The position numbers were made by a program, and so were the translations under genes. The notes under the pieces are model-generated. The model had not been told where the DNA came from. It saw only the letters and a list, made by a program, of their open reading frames with translations, and did not search any database. Shown in pieces: positions 1 to 6,399 of a stretch of 7,994 bases of DNA. The DNA lies in the NCBI GenBank assembly GCA_020850375.1, contig JADZET010000195.1, positions 1-7,994 of the forward strand, written 5' to 3'. Source of the DNA: Phycisphaeraceae bacterium (lineage in GTDB: Bacteria; Planctomycetota; Phycisphaerae; Phycisphaerales; Phycisphaeraceae). Numbering within the stretch: the stretch's first letter is position 1; each line of letters begins with the position of its first letter.

Positions 1-342
1 CCGCTGCTTCTCGACGACCTCGCCGGTCATCTCCTTGCCGCTGATCCACATGCTGAAGTTCGACACCGACGCTCCCTTGGGCACCGGGAACGTGTAGAGC
101 GCCTCGACCGTCCGCCGCTCGGTGTTCACGAACACCTGCTCGACCGTCGTGACCGCCACGCCGTTGTTGATCGTGACCTCGACGCGGTGCTCCTTGATCT
201 CGAGCACCCCGCCGAGGCCTCCGTCGGCGATCAGCAGCCCCGCCCCGTAGCTGGCGCTCGTCGGCACCAGCAGCGCCGCGACCAAGAGCGGCAGCATCGA
301 CCTCCAGCGCACGATCCGACGATGTAGCGTGATCCGTTTCAT
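1..342 (-). CDS. VIT-domain secreted protein, N-terminal part (cut by the left edge)
   Basis: Reading the minus strand from an ATG at 340-342 gives 114 open codons to the window edge. The first ~35 residues are a basic stretch (MKRITLHRRIVRWR) followed by a hydrophobic segment (MLPLLVAALLVPTSA), which looks like an export signal. From about residue 45 the pattern matches the VIT (vault/inter-alpha-trypsin) domain: LEIKEHRVEVTINNGVA, VEQVFVNTERRTVEALYTF, then PVPKGASVSNFSMWISGKEM and GEVVEKQR. In bacteria such proteins usually continue into a von Willebrand A domain and act at the cell envelope. That part is outside the window, so the vWA domain is only an expectation. An AGGAGA lies 7 nt before the ATG and supports this start. 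The gene is divergent from the sigma-54 activator and has an ECF-type promoter candidate upstream. Confidence 0.88.
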   Translation of the reverse strand, partial: MKRITLHRRIVRWRSMLPLLVAALLVPTSASYGAGLLIADGGLGGVLEIKEHRVEVTINNGVAVTTVEQVFVNTERRTVEALYTFPVPKGASVSNFSMWISGKEMTGEVVEKQR

Positions 343-349
343 GGTTCTG

Positions 350-355
350 TCTCCT
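350..355 (-). promoter_or_regulatory. Ribosome binding site of the VIT-domain gene
   Basis: The minus strand reads AGGAGA, 7 nt before the ATG at 342. It fixes the start ahead of the signal peptide rather than at the internal Met before LPLL. Confidence 0.75.
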
Positions 356-387
356 GGGATGGTGGTTGTTCGTTCGACGCTCTCTCA

Positions 388-414
388 CAGACACGCCAGG
401 CCGCGAAAAGTTCC
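388..414 (-). promoter_or_regulatory. ECF-sigma-type promoter candidate for the VIT-domain gene
   Basis: On the minus strand GGAAC (410-414), followed by TTTT, is separated by 17 nt from GTCTG (388-392). Group IV (ECF/sigma-E-like) promoters typically have a GGAAC -35 element and a GTC/TCTGA-like -10 element at about this spacing. Transcription would start near 380, leaving a leader of roughly 40 nt that ends in a good AGGAGA. The match is by eye and the cognate sigma factor is not in the window. Confidence 0.5.
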
Positions 415-446
415 CTCCTTTCACGACGACCCGGCCCAGCAACCGC

Positions 447-466
447 GTCCGCCGTAACATGCGGAC
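447..466. repeat. Inverted repeat, possible operator
   Basis: GTCCGC (447-452), an 8-nt centre, then GCGGAC (461-466) form a perfect dyad. It lies between two divergent genes, about 145 bp upstream of the activator start and just upstream of the VIT promoter candidate. Enhancer-type sites for sigma-54 activators are dyads of this general kind, so it could be a binding site for the neighbouring activator. No T-run follows, which argues against a terminator. A 6-bp dyad could also arise by chance in GC-rich DNA. Confidence 0.3.
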
Positions 467-516
467 AACCCCACCCTCGCACAGGCGATGCCAGAGGAGA
501 ATCAAGGCGTAAGTTG

Positions 517-608
517 TTTACGTGAAGTGCCTTGCGGACATCGAGGCCGAATCACGAGTTGCGATGTCATAGACGAATGTTCATTGAATGTATACGTGAT
601 ATACGTAA
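517..608 (+). repeat. Three TACGTRA boxes before the activator gene
   Basis: TTTACGTGA (517-525), TATACGTGA (591-599) and TATACGTAA (600-608) share TACGTRA. The last two are directly adjacent 9-bp tandem copies ending one base before the ATG at 610. The surrounding DNA is much richer in A/T than the rest of the window. They could be a regulator-binding site or part of the promoter and leader of the activator gene. I could not assign a clean -35/-10 pair here. Confidence 0.35.
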
Positions 609-609
609 A

Positions 610-2157
610 ATGTCAGCCATGCCACCCCTTTTCTCCCGCCCCGCCGACCGCCAGTTCGCCGTCGCCGTCAGCCAGTTGATGTACGCCAATCCCTTCCTGA
701 CCGAGCGCATCGACCTCGAACACCAGGCCCTCGGCGACGACTTCGCCGACGTCCGCCCCGTCTGGAGCCTAGAGGCCGGCGAGGCCTTCGAGCGCCCCAA
801 CCTCAAACTCCTCCACGACCGCGCCGAGTCCCTCGTCCAGCCCGTGTCTAAGCAACTCGTCGCCGGCCCGCGTCCCAGCGAGGCCGACCTCCGCCTCTAC
901 GAGGACCTGGCCATCTACTGCCTCTTCGAACGCTACCGCGTCCGTCTGCGCGAACTGACCCAACGCGACGCACCCACCGACCGCCGCACCACCGTCCCCG
1001 CTCCCTTCTGGCCCGCCTTCGACGCCGATTTCAACACACTCCTCCACCCCGCCGGCCGCACGCTCCCCAGCAATCATCAATCCGCCCACCTCTTCGCCTA
1101 CTTCTGGCAGGTCCAACGCGCCTTCACCCACATCTTCCACTTCCTCGTCGGCGGCTCCATGCCCCTGGCGCGCCTCCGCGCCGACATCTGGCAATCCCTC
1201 TTCACCCGCGACATGCGCCGCCACTACCACCTGCTCCATTCCCGCATGGCCGAGATCACCACCCTGATTGTCGGCCCCACCGGCACCGGCAAGGAACTCG
1301 TCGCCCGAGCCATCGGCCAGTCCAACTACATCCCCTTCGACCCCCGGAAGCGCGCATTTATCTCGCACCCCGCCAATCTCTTCTTCCCTTTGAACCTCTC
1401 CGCCCTCTCCCCCACCCTCATCGAGTCCGAGCTCTTCGGCCACAAACGCGGCGCCTTCACCGGCGCCATGTCTGACCGCCAGGGCTGGCTCGCCGCCTGC
1501 CCCAATCACGGCTCGGTCTTCCTCGACGAGATCGGCGAGCTCGACCCCGCCATCCAGGTCAAGCTCCTGCGCGTCCTCCAGAGCCGCACCTTCGAACCCC
1601 TGGGCTCGACCGACACCCACCGCTTCGACGGCAAGATCATCGCCGCCACCCACCGCGACCTCCCCGCCGAGATGCACGCCGGCCGCTTCCGCACCGACTT
1701 CTTCTACCGCCTCTGCTCCGACGTCATCACCATGCCCACCCTCCGCCAGCAGCTCGACGCCGACCCCGCCGACCGCCCGCGCCTCCTGCGCTTCATCGCC
1801 GAACGCCTCGTCGGCCCCGCCGCCGCCCCGGACCTGGCCGACGAAGTCCATCAATGGATCCAGTCCAATCTCCCCGACAGCTACCCCTGGCCCGGCAACG
1901 TCCGCGAGCTCGAGCAATGCCTCCGCAACGTCCTGGTCCGCGGCCACTACGCCCCGCCGCGAACGCAAGACGCGCAACCCCACACGATCCCCGACCTCTG
2001 CCGCGACGATCACGACAACTTCGTCAACGTCCAGACGCTCCTCGACCGCTACTGCTCAATGGTTCATGAGCGCGAGGGCAACTACCAGGCCGCCGCCCGC
2101 CGCCTTGGCCTCGACCGCCGCACCGTCGCCGCCCACGTCCGCCGCGCCGCCCGCTGA
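610..2157 (+). CDS. Sigma-54-dependent transcriptional activator (AAA+, Fis-type HTH)
   Basis: This is a 515-residue bacterial enhancer-binding protein that would use ATP hydrolysis to remodel sigma-54 RNA polymerase. Visible motifs are Walker A GPTGTGKE (222-229), the sigma-54-contacting GAFTGA loop (281-286), Walker B VFLDE (303-307), the sensor I region IAATHRDL, FRTDFFYRL, and WPGNVREL (427-434). A Fis-like helix-turn-helix follows at about 489-512 (GNYQAAARRLGLDRRTVAAH). The first ~200 residues contain no receiver, PAS, GAF or V4R domain I recognise, so the signal is unknown. The frame is open back to a TTG at 532, but codons 532-609 are AT-rich and unlike the rest of the gene, so ATG 610 is preferred; ATG 619 is an alternative. 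No Shine-Dalgarno sequence precedes either. The gene is convergent with the HpaB-like gene and divergent from the VIT gene. Confidence 0.9.
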   Translation: MSAMPPLFSRPADRQFAVAVSQLMYANPFLTERIDLEHQALGDDFADVRPVWSLEAGEAFERPNLKLLHDRAESLVQPVSKQLVAGPRPSEADLRLYEDLAIYCLFERYRVRLRELTQRDAPTDRRTTVPAPFWPAFDADFNTLLHPAGRTLPSNHQSAHLFAYFWQVQRAFTHIFHFLVGGSMPLARLRADIWQSLFTRDMRRHYHLLHSRMAEITTLIVGPTGTGKELVARAIGQSNYIPFDPRKRAFISHPANLFFPLNLSALSPTLIESELFGHKRGAFTGAMSDRQGWLAACPNHGSVFLDEIGELDPAIQVKLLRVLQSRTFEPLGSTDTHRFDGKIIAATHRDLPAEMHAGRFRTDFFYRLCSDVITMPTLRQQLDADPADRPRLLRFIAERLVGPAAAPDLADEVHQWIQSNLPDSYPWPGNVRELEQCLRNVLVRGHYAPPRTQDAQPHTIPDLCRDDHDNFVNVQTLLDRYCSMVHEREGNYQAAARRLGLDRRTVAAHVRRAAR

Positions 2158-2179
2158 TCAACCTCTCAATGACATGATG

Positions 2180-2197
2180 CCCCCAGCAGTAGGGGGG
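2180..2197. terminator. G/C hairpin in the convergent gap, possible bidirectional terminator
   Basis: CCCCC (2180-2184), a 7-nt loop, then a G run (2192-2197) can form a 5-bp stem within the 58-bp gap between two convergent genes. There is no clear T-run on either side, so it is at best a weak or factor-assisted terminator. Its position is the main argument. Confidence 0.3.
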
Positions 2198-2215
2198 TGC
2201 CCTCACTCGCCGAGT

Positions 2216-3667
2216 TCACACCGACTCCATCCCATACCCCGCCAGACAGTCGTCCACGAGCGACAGCGCCTCCTCAAAACCGTAGTTGAGGAAGGCATAC
2301 GTCTTGGCCACCTGCGGCGACCCCGCGTAGAACATCTCGTACTGCTGGTGCCTCCCCGCGAACTCCGACCCCACCATCTCCCACGCCAGCTTGAACAGCT
2401 TCACCCGCTGCTCCGACCCCACGTTGGCCCCGACCAGATGACGCCTCAGGTCCTCGGCAATCTCCGGGTCGCCATAGTCCTTGACGGACGAGGGCACCTG
2501 CAACATCCCGCCCCCCGACAGCTCCCGCACCATCTGCACCATCCGCGGGTACAGCTCCGCCTGCAACGCCATGATCCCGTACAGGAACCGCGGGTTCGGA
2601 TGCACCACCCCGCTCGCGTGCGTGACCGCCGACTGCTCCGCCGCCAGCGTCATCCCCTCGACCAGGCTCACCAGTCCCGCCAGCTCGCCCAGCAACGCCT
2701 GCGTCGCCGGCAGCTTCAGCACGCCGTTGATCTCCGCGATCCGGTGCGCCAGCCCCAGCAGAAACTTCACCTTCACCCCCAGCCGGACCTGCGCCTGGCT
2801 GTTGCCCAGCACATGTGCCGGCGTCTGGAAGAACTGCCCCCGCGTCCGCGCCAGATCCCTGAACACGAACACCCGCTCCCACGGCACGAACACGTCACGG
2901 AACACCACGAACGCGTCCCCCTCGTCGAACCGCGTCGACAACGGGTAATCAAAAACGCTCGGCTGCCCCACCGCGTACGCCCGACGCGTGTACAACCGCA
3001 GCCCCGGCGCCGCGATCGGCGCCGCCAGCGACAACGCGAAGTCCTCGTCCCCCGGTTTGAGCGGCACGATGCAGCTCAAAAACAACTCGTCCGCCACCGC
3101 CGCCGCCGTGCCGAGCATCTGCGCCCCCCGCACCACGATCCCGTCGTCACGCTCCTGAATCACCTTGACCGGATGGTGCGACTCGCCCTGCTCCGACGCC
3201 GTCTTGGAGCGGTCGACCTGCGGCGGCACGATCGTGTACGCCACGTGCAGGTGCTCGTCGCGGATCCTCTGCTGGTACGCCGCCACATTCTTGTCGAACG
3301 CGTGCCCCTCGACCGCGAAGAACTCCGGCACGCCCGCGAATCCCGCGAAGAACCCCGCCACGTGCTCAGGCCCGCGCCCGATCAGCCCGTACGACGCCTC
3401 CGCCGACCGTGTCAGCGCCGCCCTGCGTTCCGCCAGCTCTTCTCTCGTCCGCGGGATCCGGTGCGCCGCGAACACCGGCCGCCCCGTCGCCGGCGACGGG
3501 AACGTCATGCCCGACCCCGGCGCCGCGATCCGATCGTACAGCCCCGCCAGGCTCCGGCAGATCCCCGCGAACCCCGGGTGGCTCGCCACGTCCCGCACCA
3601 ACTCCCCCCCGCTGACAACCTCCCGTCCGTCAGCCAGGCTCGCCAGATACGCCGCCCCTGTTCGCAT
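2216..3667 (-). CDS. HpaB-family FADH2-dependent aromatic hydroxylase (4-hydroxyphenylacetate 3-hydroxylase family)
   Basis: This 483-residue protein has the usual length of the HpaB oxygenase component, which uses reduced flavin and O2 to hydroxylate phenolic substrates. Family features run throughout: RTGAAYLASLADGREV at the N-terminus, DVASHPGF (26-33), SYGLIGRGPEH (92-102), IVPPQVDRSK near 147-156, DDGIVVRGAQMLGTAA, FDYPLSTRFDEGDAFVVF, VFVPWERVFVFRD, GSEFAGRHQQYEMFYAGS and a C-terminal VDDCLAGYG. From memory of E. coli HpaB, its Arg113 aligns with Arg98 here. Its Tyr117 corresponds to His102 and its His155 to Tyr144, so two active-site residues look exchanged. It lacks the cysteine ligands of the related 4-hydroxybutyryl-CoA dehydratase. 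A GTG at 3670 sits directly before the ATG at 3667; AGGAG is 7 nt from the ATG, so 3667 is chosen. It lies 107 bp downstream of the flavin reductase gene, its likely partner. The substrate is unknown. Confidence 0.9.
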   Translation of the reverse strand: MRTGAAYLASLADGREVVSGGELVRDVASHPGFAGICRSLAGLYDRIAAPGSGMTFPSPATGRPVFAAHRIPRTREELAERRAALTRSAEASYGLIGRGPEHVAGFFAGFAGVPEFFAVEGHAFDKNVAAYQQRIRDEHLHVAYTIVPPQVDRSKTASEQGESHHPVKVIQERDDGIVVRGAQMLGTAAAVADELFLSCIVPLKPGDEDFALSLAAPIAAPGLRLYTRRAYAVGQPSVFDYPLSTRFDEGDAFVVFRDVFVPWERVFVFRDLARTRGQFFQTPAHVLGNSQAQVRLGVKVKFLLGLAHRIAEINGVLKLPATQALLGELAGLVSLVEGMTLAAEQSAVTHASGVVHPNPRFLYGIMALQAELYPRMVQMVRELSGGGMLQVPSSVKDYGDPEIAEDLRRHLVGANVGSEQRVKLFKLAWEMVGSEFAGRHQQYEMFYAGSPQVAKTYAFLNYGFEEALSLVDDCLAGYGMESV

Positions 3668-3674
3668 CACACTG

Positions 3675-3679
3675 CTCCT
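3675..3679 (-). promoter_or_regulatory. Ribosome binding site deciding the HpaB-like start
   Basis: The minus strand reads AGGAG, 7 nt before ATG 3667 and only 4 nt before the adjacent GTG at 3670. The other genes here have 7-9 nt spacing, so the ATG is favoured. Confidence 0.6.
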
Positions 3680-3774
3680 GTCAATTCAACGCCGTCCCCA
3701 CGCCACAAGAATCGCCACCCGCCCTACGCCTCCCTGACCCATGCCTGCCTCTTCAATCTCAACGAAGACAACGA

Positions 3775-4275
3775 TCACCCGCCGTAATGCCACCCCGTGT
3801 CGCCCAGCAGCAGCGGCCCGGCCTCCCGACGCAACACCACCGCCGCCACCTCGCCCAGCACGACGTGGTGGTCCGACTGCGCCAACACGTCGACCACTCG
3901 CAGCTCCACCGCGGCCGGCGCCTCGAGCAGCAGCGGAACCCCCGTCTCGCCCAGCTCGCACGCATGCCCGTTGATCTGCGTGTCATCGCCGCTGATATTC
4001 TTGAAAAAGTCCGCCGCCAGCGCCTTCTGCCCCTCCCCGAGCATGTGCAGCCCCAGCACCCCCGACTCACGAACCATCCGGCAGATCTGCGAATCCCCGC
4101 GCAAGCACACCACCACCATCGGCGGGTTGAACGACGCCTGCGTGACCCAATCGATCGTCGCCGCGTGCACCTGCCCGTTGTGCCGGGCCGTCACGACGAA
4201 AACGCCGTAGGGGATCATCCGCAGAACTTTCTTCCGAACAGCCGGATCGAGCACAGCGGCGGGGGGTCTTTCCAT
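3775..4275 (-). CDS. Flavin reductase family protein (HpaC-like reductase component)
   Basis: This 166-residue protein has the expected size and pattern of the FMN-binding split-barrel flavin reductases, which reduce FMN/FAD with NAD(P)H and pass the free reduced flavin to a partner oxygenase. Motifs are IPYGVFVVTARHNG (21-34), ATIDWVTQASFNPPMVVVCL (39-58), SGVLGLHMLGEGQKALA, then DHHVVLGEV (135-143) and a short C-terminal GWHYGG. The WVTQASFNPP version resembles, from memory, the flavin reductase domain of cyanobacterial flavodiiron-type proteins more than E. coli HpaC. An AGGA lies 7 nt before the ATG at 4275. The gene sits directly upstream of the HpaB-like hydroxylase in the same direction, which supports a two-component monooxygenase. 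It could also serve the Rieske protein encoded upstream. Confidence 0.88.
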   Translation of the reverse strand: MERPPAAVLDPAVRKKVLRMIPYGVFVVTARHNGQVHAATIDWVTQASFNPPMVVVCLRGDSQICRMVRESGVLGLHMLGEGQKALAADFFKNISGDDTQINGHACELGETGVPLLLEAPAAVELRVVDVLAQSDHHVVLGEVAAVVLRREAGPLLLGDTGWHYGG

Positions 4276-4419
4276 GCGCGGGTCCTGGGGTGGTCCTGAT
4301 GCTCAGCGGGCCGGCGAATCTCTTTACCTCCCCGCCGTCAACCCGATGGCGAAAACAATATAGATGCCCCGCCGCCGATCGCCAATCGCACAGCCTTACA
4401 CCCCCGCGCCGGCCGTTGA
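4276..4419. other. Gap between the Rieske and flavin reductase genes
   Basis: These 144 bases hold no gene. A short AT-rich patch (about 4349-4363) reads TATATT on the minus strand and may be part of a promoter. A TTGACG (minus strand, about 4334-4339) resembles a -35 element but has no good -10 partner at the right spacing. No stem-loop with a T-run was seen after the Rieske stop, so read-through into the flavin reductase gene is possible. No convincing -24/-12 sigma-54 site was found. Confidence 0.4.
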
Positions 4420-6210
4420 TCAGTCCTCGCTCTCGTGGATCTTCTCCCCGCGATGCAGGCGCAGGGCCGTGGTCGCCGTCTGCAGCGCCCCGCGCCGCGT
4501 CGGACAGGCCGCCGCGAGCGACCGCACCACGCCCACCAAGATGTGCTCGATCCGATCCTCCGCCTCGCGTCCGTCCCGCCACCGCACGCACTGCTGCACC
4601 CCCGCCTCGAGCACCTGCAGCGTGTGGAAGTCCAGGTCCTCGCGCACCGTCGCGTACGTCAGCGTGTCGACCAACGGCCCGAACGGATGCCCCAACCTGA
4701 GGTACCTCACCACGATCCTCGCCGCCGCGTCGACCTGATGCCGCTGATCCAGCGCATCCAGGAACGCCTGCCGCAACTCCTCCGCGCCCGTCGGCAGATC
4801 GTCCAACCCCTCACGTTCTCCGGGCATCCGCGCCGGCGGCACGTTCAGGAAACGATCCATGTAGATCGCCAGCGCCCCGTGATAGACCCCCCGCACGATC
4901 CCGGGCTGATCCGTGTCCCCGATCCGCTCGGCCATGCGCAGCACGGCGTTGGTGTAGTTCACCGTGTGCTGCGGGTTGAACCAGTCGCTGACATCGTTGC
5001 TCGTGGCGAAGCGCGCCAGCCGCACAAACGCCGCGTAGGCGACCAGCCTCGCCAGCACCACCGGCGCCGCGCCGCCCCCCATCGCCTCGTTCAGTGCCCG
5101 GATGATCGCCGGCGCATCGTCGCCCAGCAATGTCCCGAGCAACGCCCCTTCATCCCGATACGCCTTGCCCCGCCCCCGCTCGAGCATCCGCGGGATCTCC
5201 CGCTCAGCGGCGCGCAACGGCTCGATGATCTCCACCGGATGGTGCCAGTGCGCGTCCTCCTCAGCCCCGCGCGAGCCGACGACCTGCGCCAGCACGCGCG
5301 GCAGCACCTCCCGCGCATGCTCCTGCCCGATGACGTCCAGCAGTTCGAACGCCTTGTTGGTCGCGTCGAGGTCGTGCCCCAGATTGGGATACACGCGATC
5401 CGTCAACGCCTGCGCGAACAGGTCCGCCACCCTCGCCACGCCCCACCCGTTGTCGATCGCCGTCAGCAGCACGCGCTCGGTCCCGTCGCGGTGCCGCGAC
5501 CGCACCCAGTGCCGCATCCACTCCACCAGCTGCGCCGGCGGATAGTCCTCACCCGCCAGCCCCTGACGCTCACGAGGCCGCGCCGTGTTCGCCGCCGAGC
5601 CCGCGATCCTCGCCCCGGCGCGAGCCAGCGCGAAGTAGATCGTCTGCTCGCTCAGGAACGGCCGCAGGTTCGCCACGATCGTCAGGTCCGTCATCCCCCC
5701 GAACCCGTCCTGATGCCGCGCGCCGAACAGCGCCATCTCCCGCACGATCTCGGAGAACTCCACGTCTCCCTGCAACAGCCCGATCAGACTCTTGGCCTGG
5801 ATCAGCCCGATGTTCTGCTGCATCCCTCGCCGCAGGCGATACACGAAGTGCTCGCGCGTCAGCGTCTCCCGTGGCGTCGTCCGCACAAACACCACCCCAT
5901 CATCCACGCGCGTGTCATAGCTCGGCACGTCATCCGCCCACAGGTCGAACGTGCACCCGCTGCGCAGGTCGAACCTCGCCTGATGCCACTCGCACGTCAG
6001 CATGCCGTCCCGAACCGTCCCCTTGTGCAGCGGGAATCCCATGTGCGGGCAGCGGTTGTCCACCGCGAAAACCTGCTCGTCAGCCATGAACACCGCGATC
6101 GGCCGCCCCCCGCCGTGCACCACGCGCACGCCCTTGCCCCGCAGTTCCTCCAGTGAGCCGACTCGCGCCCATTGGGTGTCCGTGGCCGCGGATGAAGGGG
6201 TTGTGGCCAT
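4420..6210 (-). CDS. Rieske [2Fe-2S] domain fused to a ~480-residue helical region of unknown function
   Basis: This is a 596-residue protein. Residues ~14-110 form a Rieske ferredoxin-like domain with the complete cluster motif C54-P-H56, 16 residues, then C73-E-W-H76, followed by ARFDLRSG. The remaining ~480 residues look largely alpha-helical and contain spaced histidines in conserved-looking contexts: HWHH (321-324), HTVNYTNA (from H415) and DFHTLQVLEAG (H529). I see no 2-His-1-carboxylate motif or catalytic domain of ring-hydroxylating oxygenases, so it is not a normal Rieske dioxygenase alpha subunit. The region might resemble questin-oxidase-like proteins, but this is a weak guess. ATG 6210 is chosen because AAGAGG lies 7 nt upstream and the Rieske fold begins soon after; the extra 33 in-frame codons upstream look non-coding. 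It is the first of three co-directional redox genes. There is no signal peptide, so it is probably cytoplasmic. Confidence 0.85.
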   Translation of the reverse strand: MATTPSSAATDTQWARVGSLEELRGKGVRVVHGGGRPIAVFMADEQVFAVDNRCPHMGFPLHKGTVRDGMLTCEWHQARFDLRSGCTFDLWADDVPSYDTRVDDGVVFVRTTPRETLTREHFVYRLRRGMQQNIGLIQAKSLIGLLQGDVEFSEIVREMALFGARHQDGFGGMTDLTIVANLRPFLSEQTIYFALARAGARIAGSAANTARPRERQGLAGEDYPPAQLVEWMRHWVRSRHRDGTERVLLTAIDNGWGVARVADLFAQALTDRVYPNLGHDLDATNKAFELLDVIGQEHAREVLPRVLAQVVGSRGAEEDAHWHHPVEIIEPLRAAEREIPRMLERGRGKAYRDEGALLGTLLGDDAPAIIRALNEAMGGGAAPVVLARLVAYAAFVRLARFATSNDVSDWFNPQHTVNYTNAVLRMAERIGDTDQPGIVRGVYHGALAIYMDRFLNVPPARMPGEREGLDDLPTGAEELRQAFLDALDQRHQVDAAARIVVRYLRLGHPFGPLVDTLTYATVREDLDFHTLQVLEAGVQQCVRWRDGREAEDRIEHILVGVVRSLAAACPTRRGALQTATTALRLHRGEKIHESED

Positions 6211-6217
6211 GTGCTTG

Positions 6218-6223
6218 CCTCTT
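6218..6223 (-). promoter_or_regulatory. Ribosome binding site deciding the Rieske-fusion start
   Basis: The minus strand reads AAGAGG, 7 nt before ATG 6210. It supports this start over an in-frame ATG at 6309 that would add 33 unconserved-looking residues. Confidence 0.6.
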
Positions 6224-6345
6224 AGATGTGCCCCTGCGAAGTCCCCAGCCCGATCATAGCGCCGCTCTCCCACCGTGTCAGGCCCATTCCGCCCATCGAA
6301 TCTTGCCAAATTTGCCCGATTTTCCGCCCTTCTAACCGAATCATC

Positions 6346-6373
6346 TTGGAAAAAGAATCATCGGGGTTAAGAT
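6346..6373 (+). promoter_or_regulatory. Housekeeping-type promoter candidate for the dockerin/PEP-CTERM gene
   Basis: TTGGAA (6346-6351) and TAAGAT (6368-6373) are 16 nt apart, each matching four of six positions of the sigma-70 consensus, in an AT-rich patch of an otherwise GC-rich region. Transcription would begin around 6380, a short distance before the ATG at 6400. Confidence 0.35.
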
Positions 6374-6399
6374 CTCCTCGGGGCATGGAGTTCACCTCG

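Larger units (their letters stand above)
343..609. other. Divergent intergenic region between the VIT gene and the sigma-54 activator
   Basis: These 267 bases hold no convincing gene. They contain the VIT leader and its ECF-like promoter (388-414), a perfect 6-bp inverted repeat (447-466), and a markedly AT-richer right end (about 510-610) with three TACGTRA boxes. Two short reading frames here (488-679 and 522-572) lack a well-placed ribosome site and the local codon bias, so they are not called. Confidence 0.6.

Noticed and set aside
522..572. 16-codon GTG-started frame as a possible leader peptide
   Set aside because: It has no ribosome site at a workable distance and no run of regulatory codons or attenuator hairpin.
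532..609. TTG 532 as the activator start, adding 26 residues
   Set aside because: The stretch is AT-rich with codons atypical for the gene, contains the tandem TACGTRA boxes and has no ribosome site. It fits a control region better than coding sequence.
488..679. Small 63-codon plus-strand frame overlapping the activator start
   Set aside because: It has no well-spaced ribosome site, mixed codon use and no recognisable domain. It overlaps the activator in another frame.
769..2013. Long minus-strand open frame opposite the sigma-54 activator (414 codons)
   Set aside because: It is low-complexity Gly/Ala/Val/Glu sequence produced by antisense reading of C-ending codons. The plus strand holds a complete motif-bearing protein.
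2066..3787. 573-codon plus-strand frame opposite the HpaB-like gene
   Set aside because: It is Arg/Pro/His-rich shadow sequence with no domain pattern. The minus strand matches the HpaB family end to end.
4435..6156. 573-codon plus-strand frame opposite the Rieske-fusion gene
   Set aside because: It has the same Arg/Pro/His-rich shadow character, while the minus strand carries an intact Rieske motif.
6255..6285. Possible -24/-12 sigma-54 promoter for the Rieske gene (GG and GC 10 nt apart on the minus strand, near 6260-6275)
   Set aside because: Only the GG/GC doublets fit. The flanking TGGCAC and TTGC bases are mostly wrong, and such doublets are expected by chance in GC-rich DNA.
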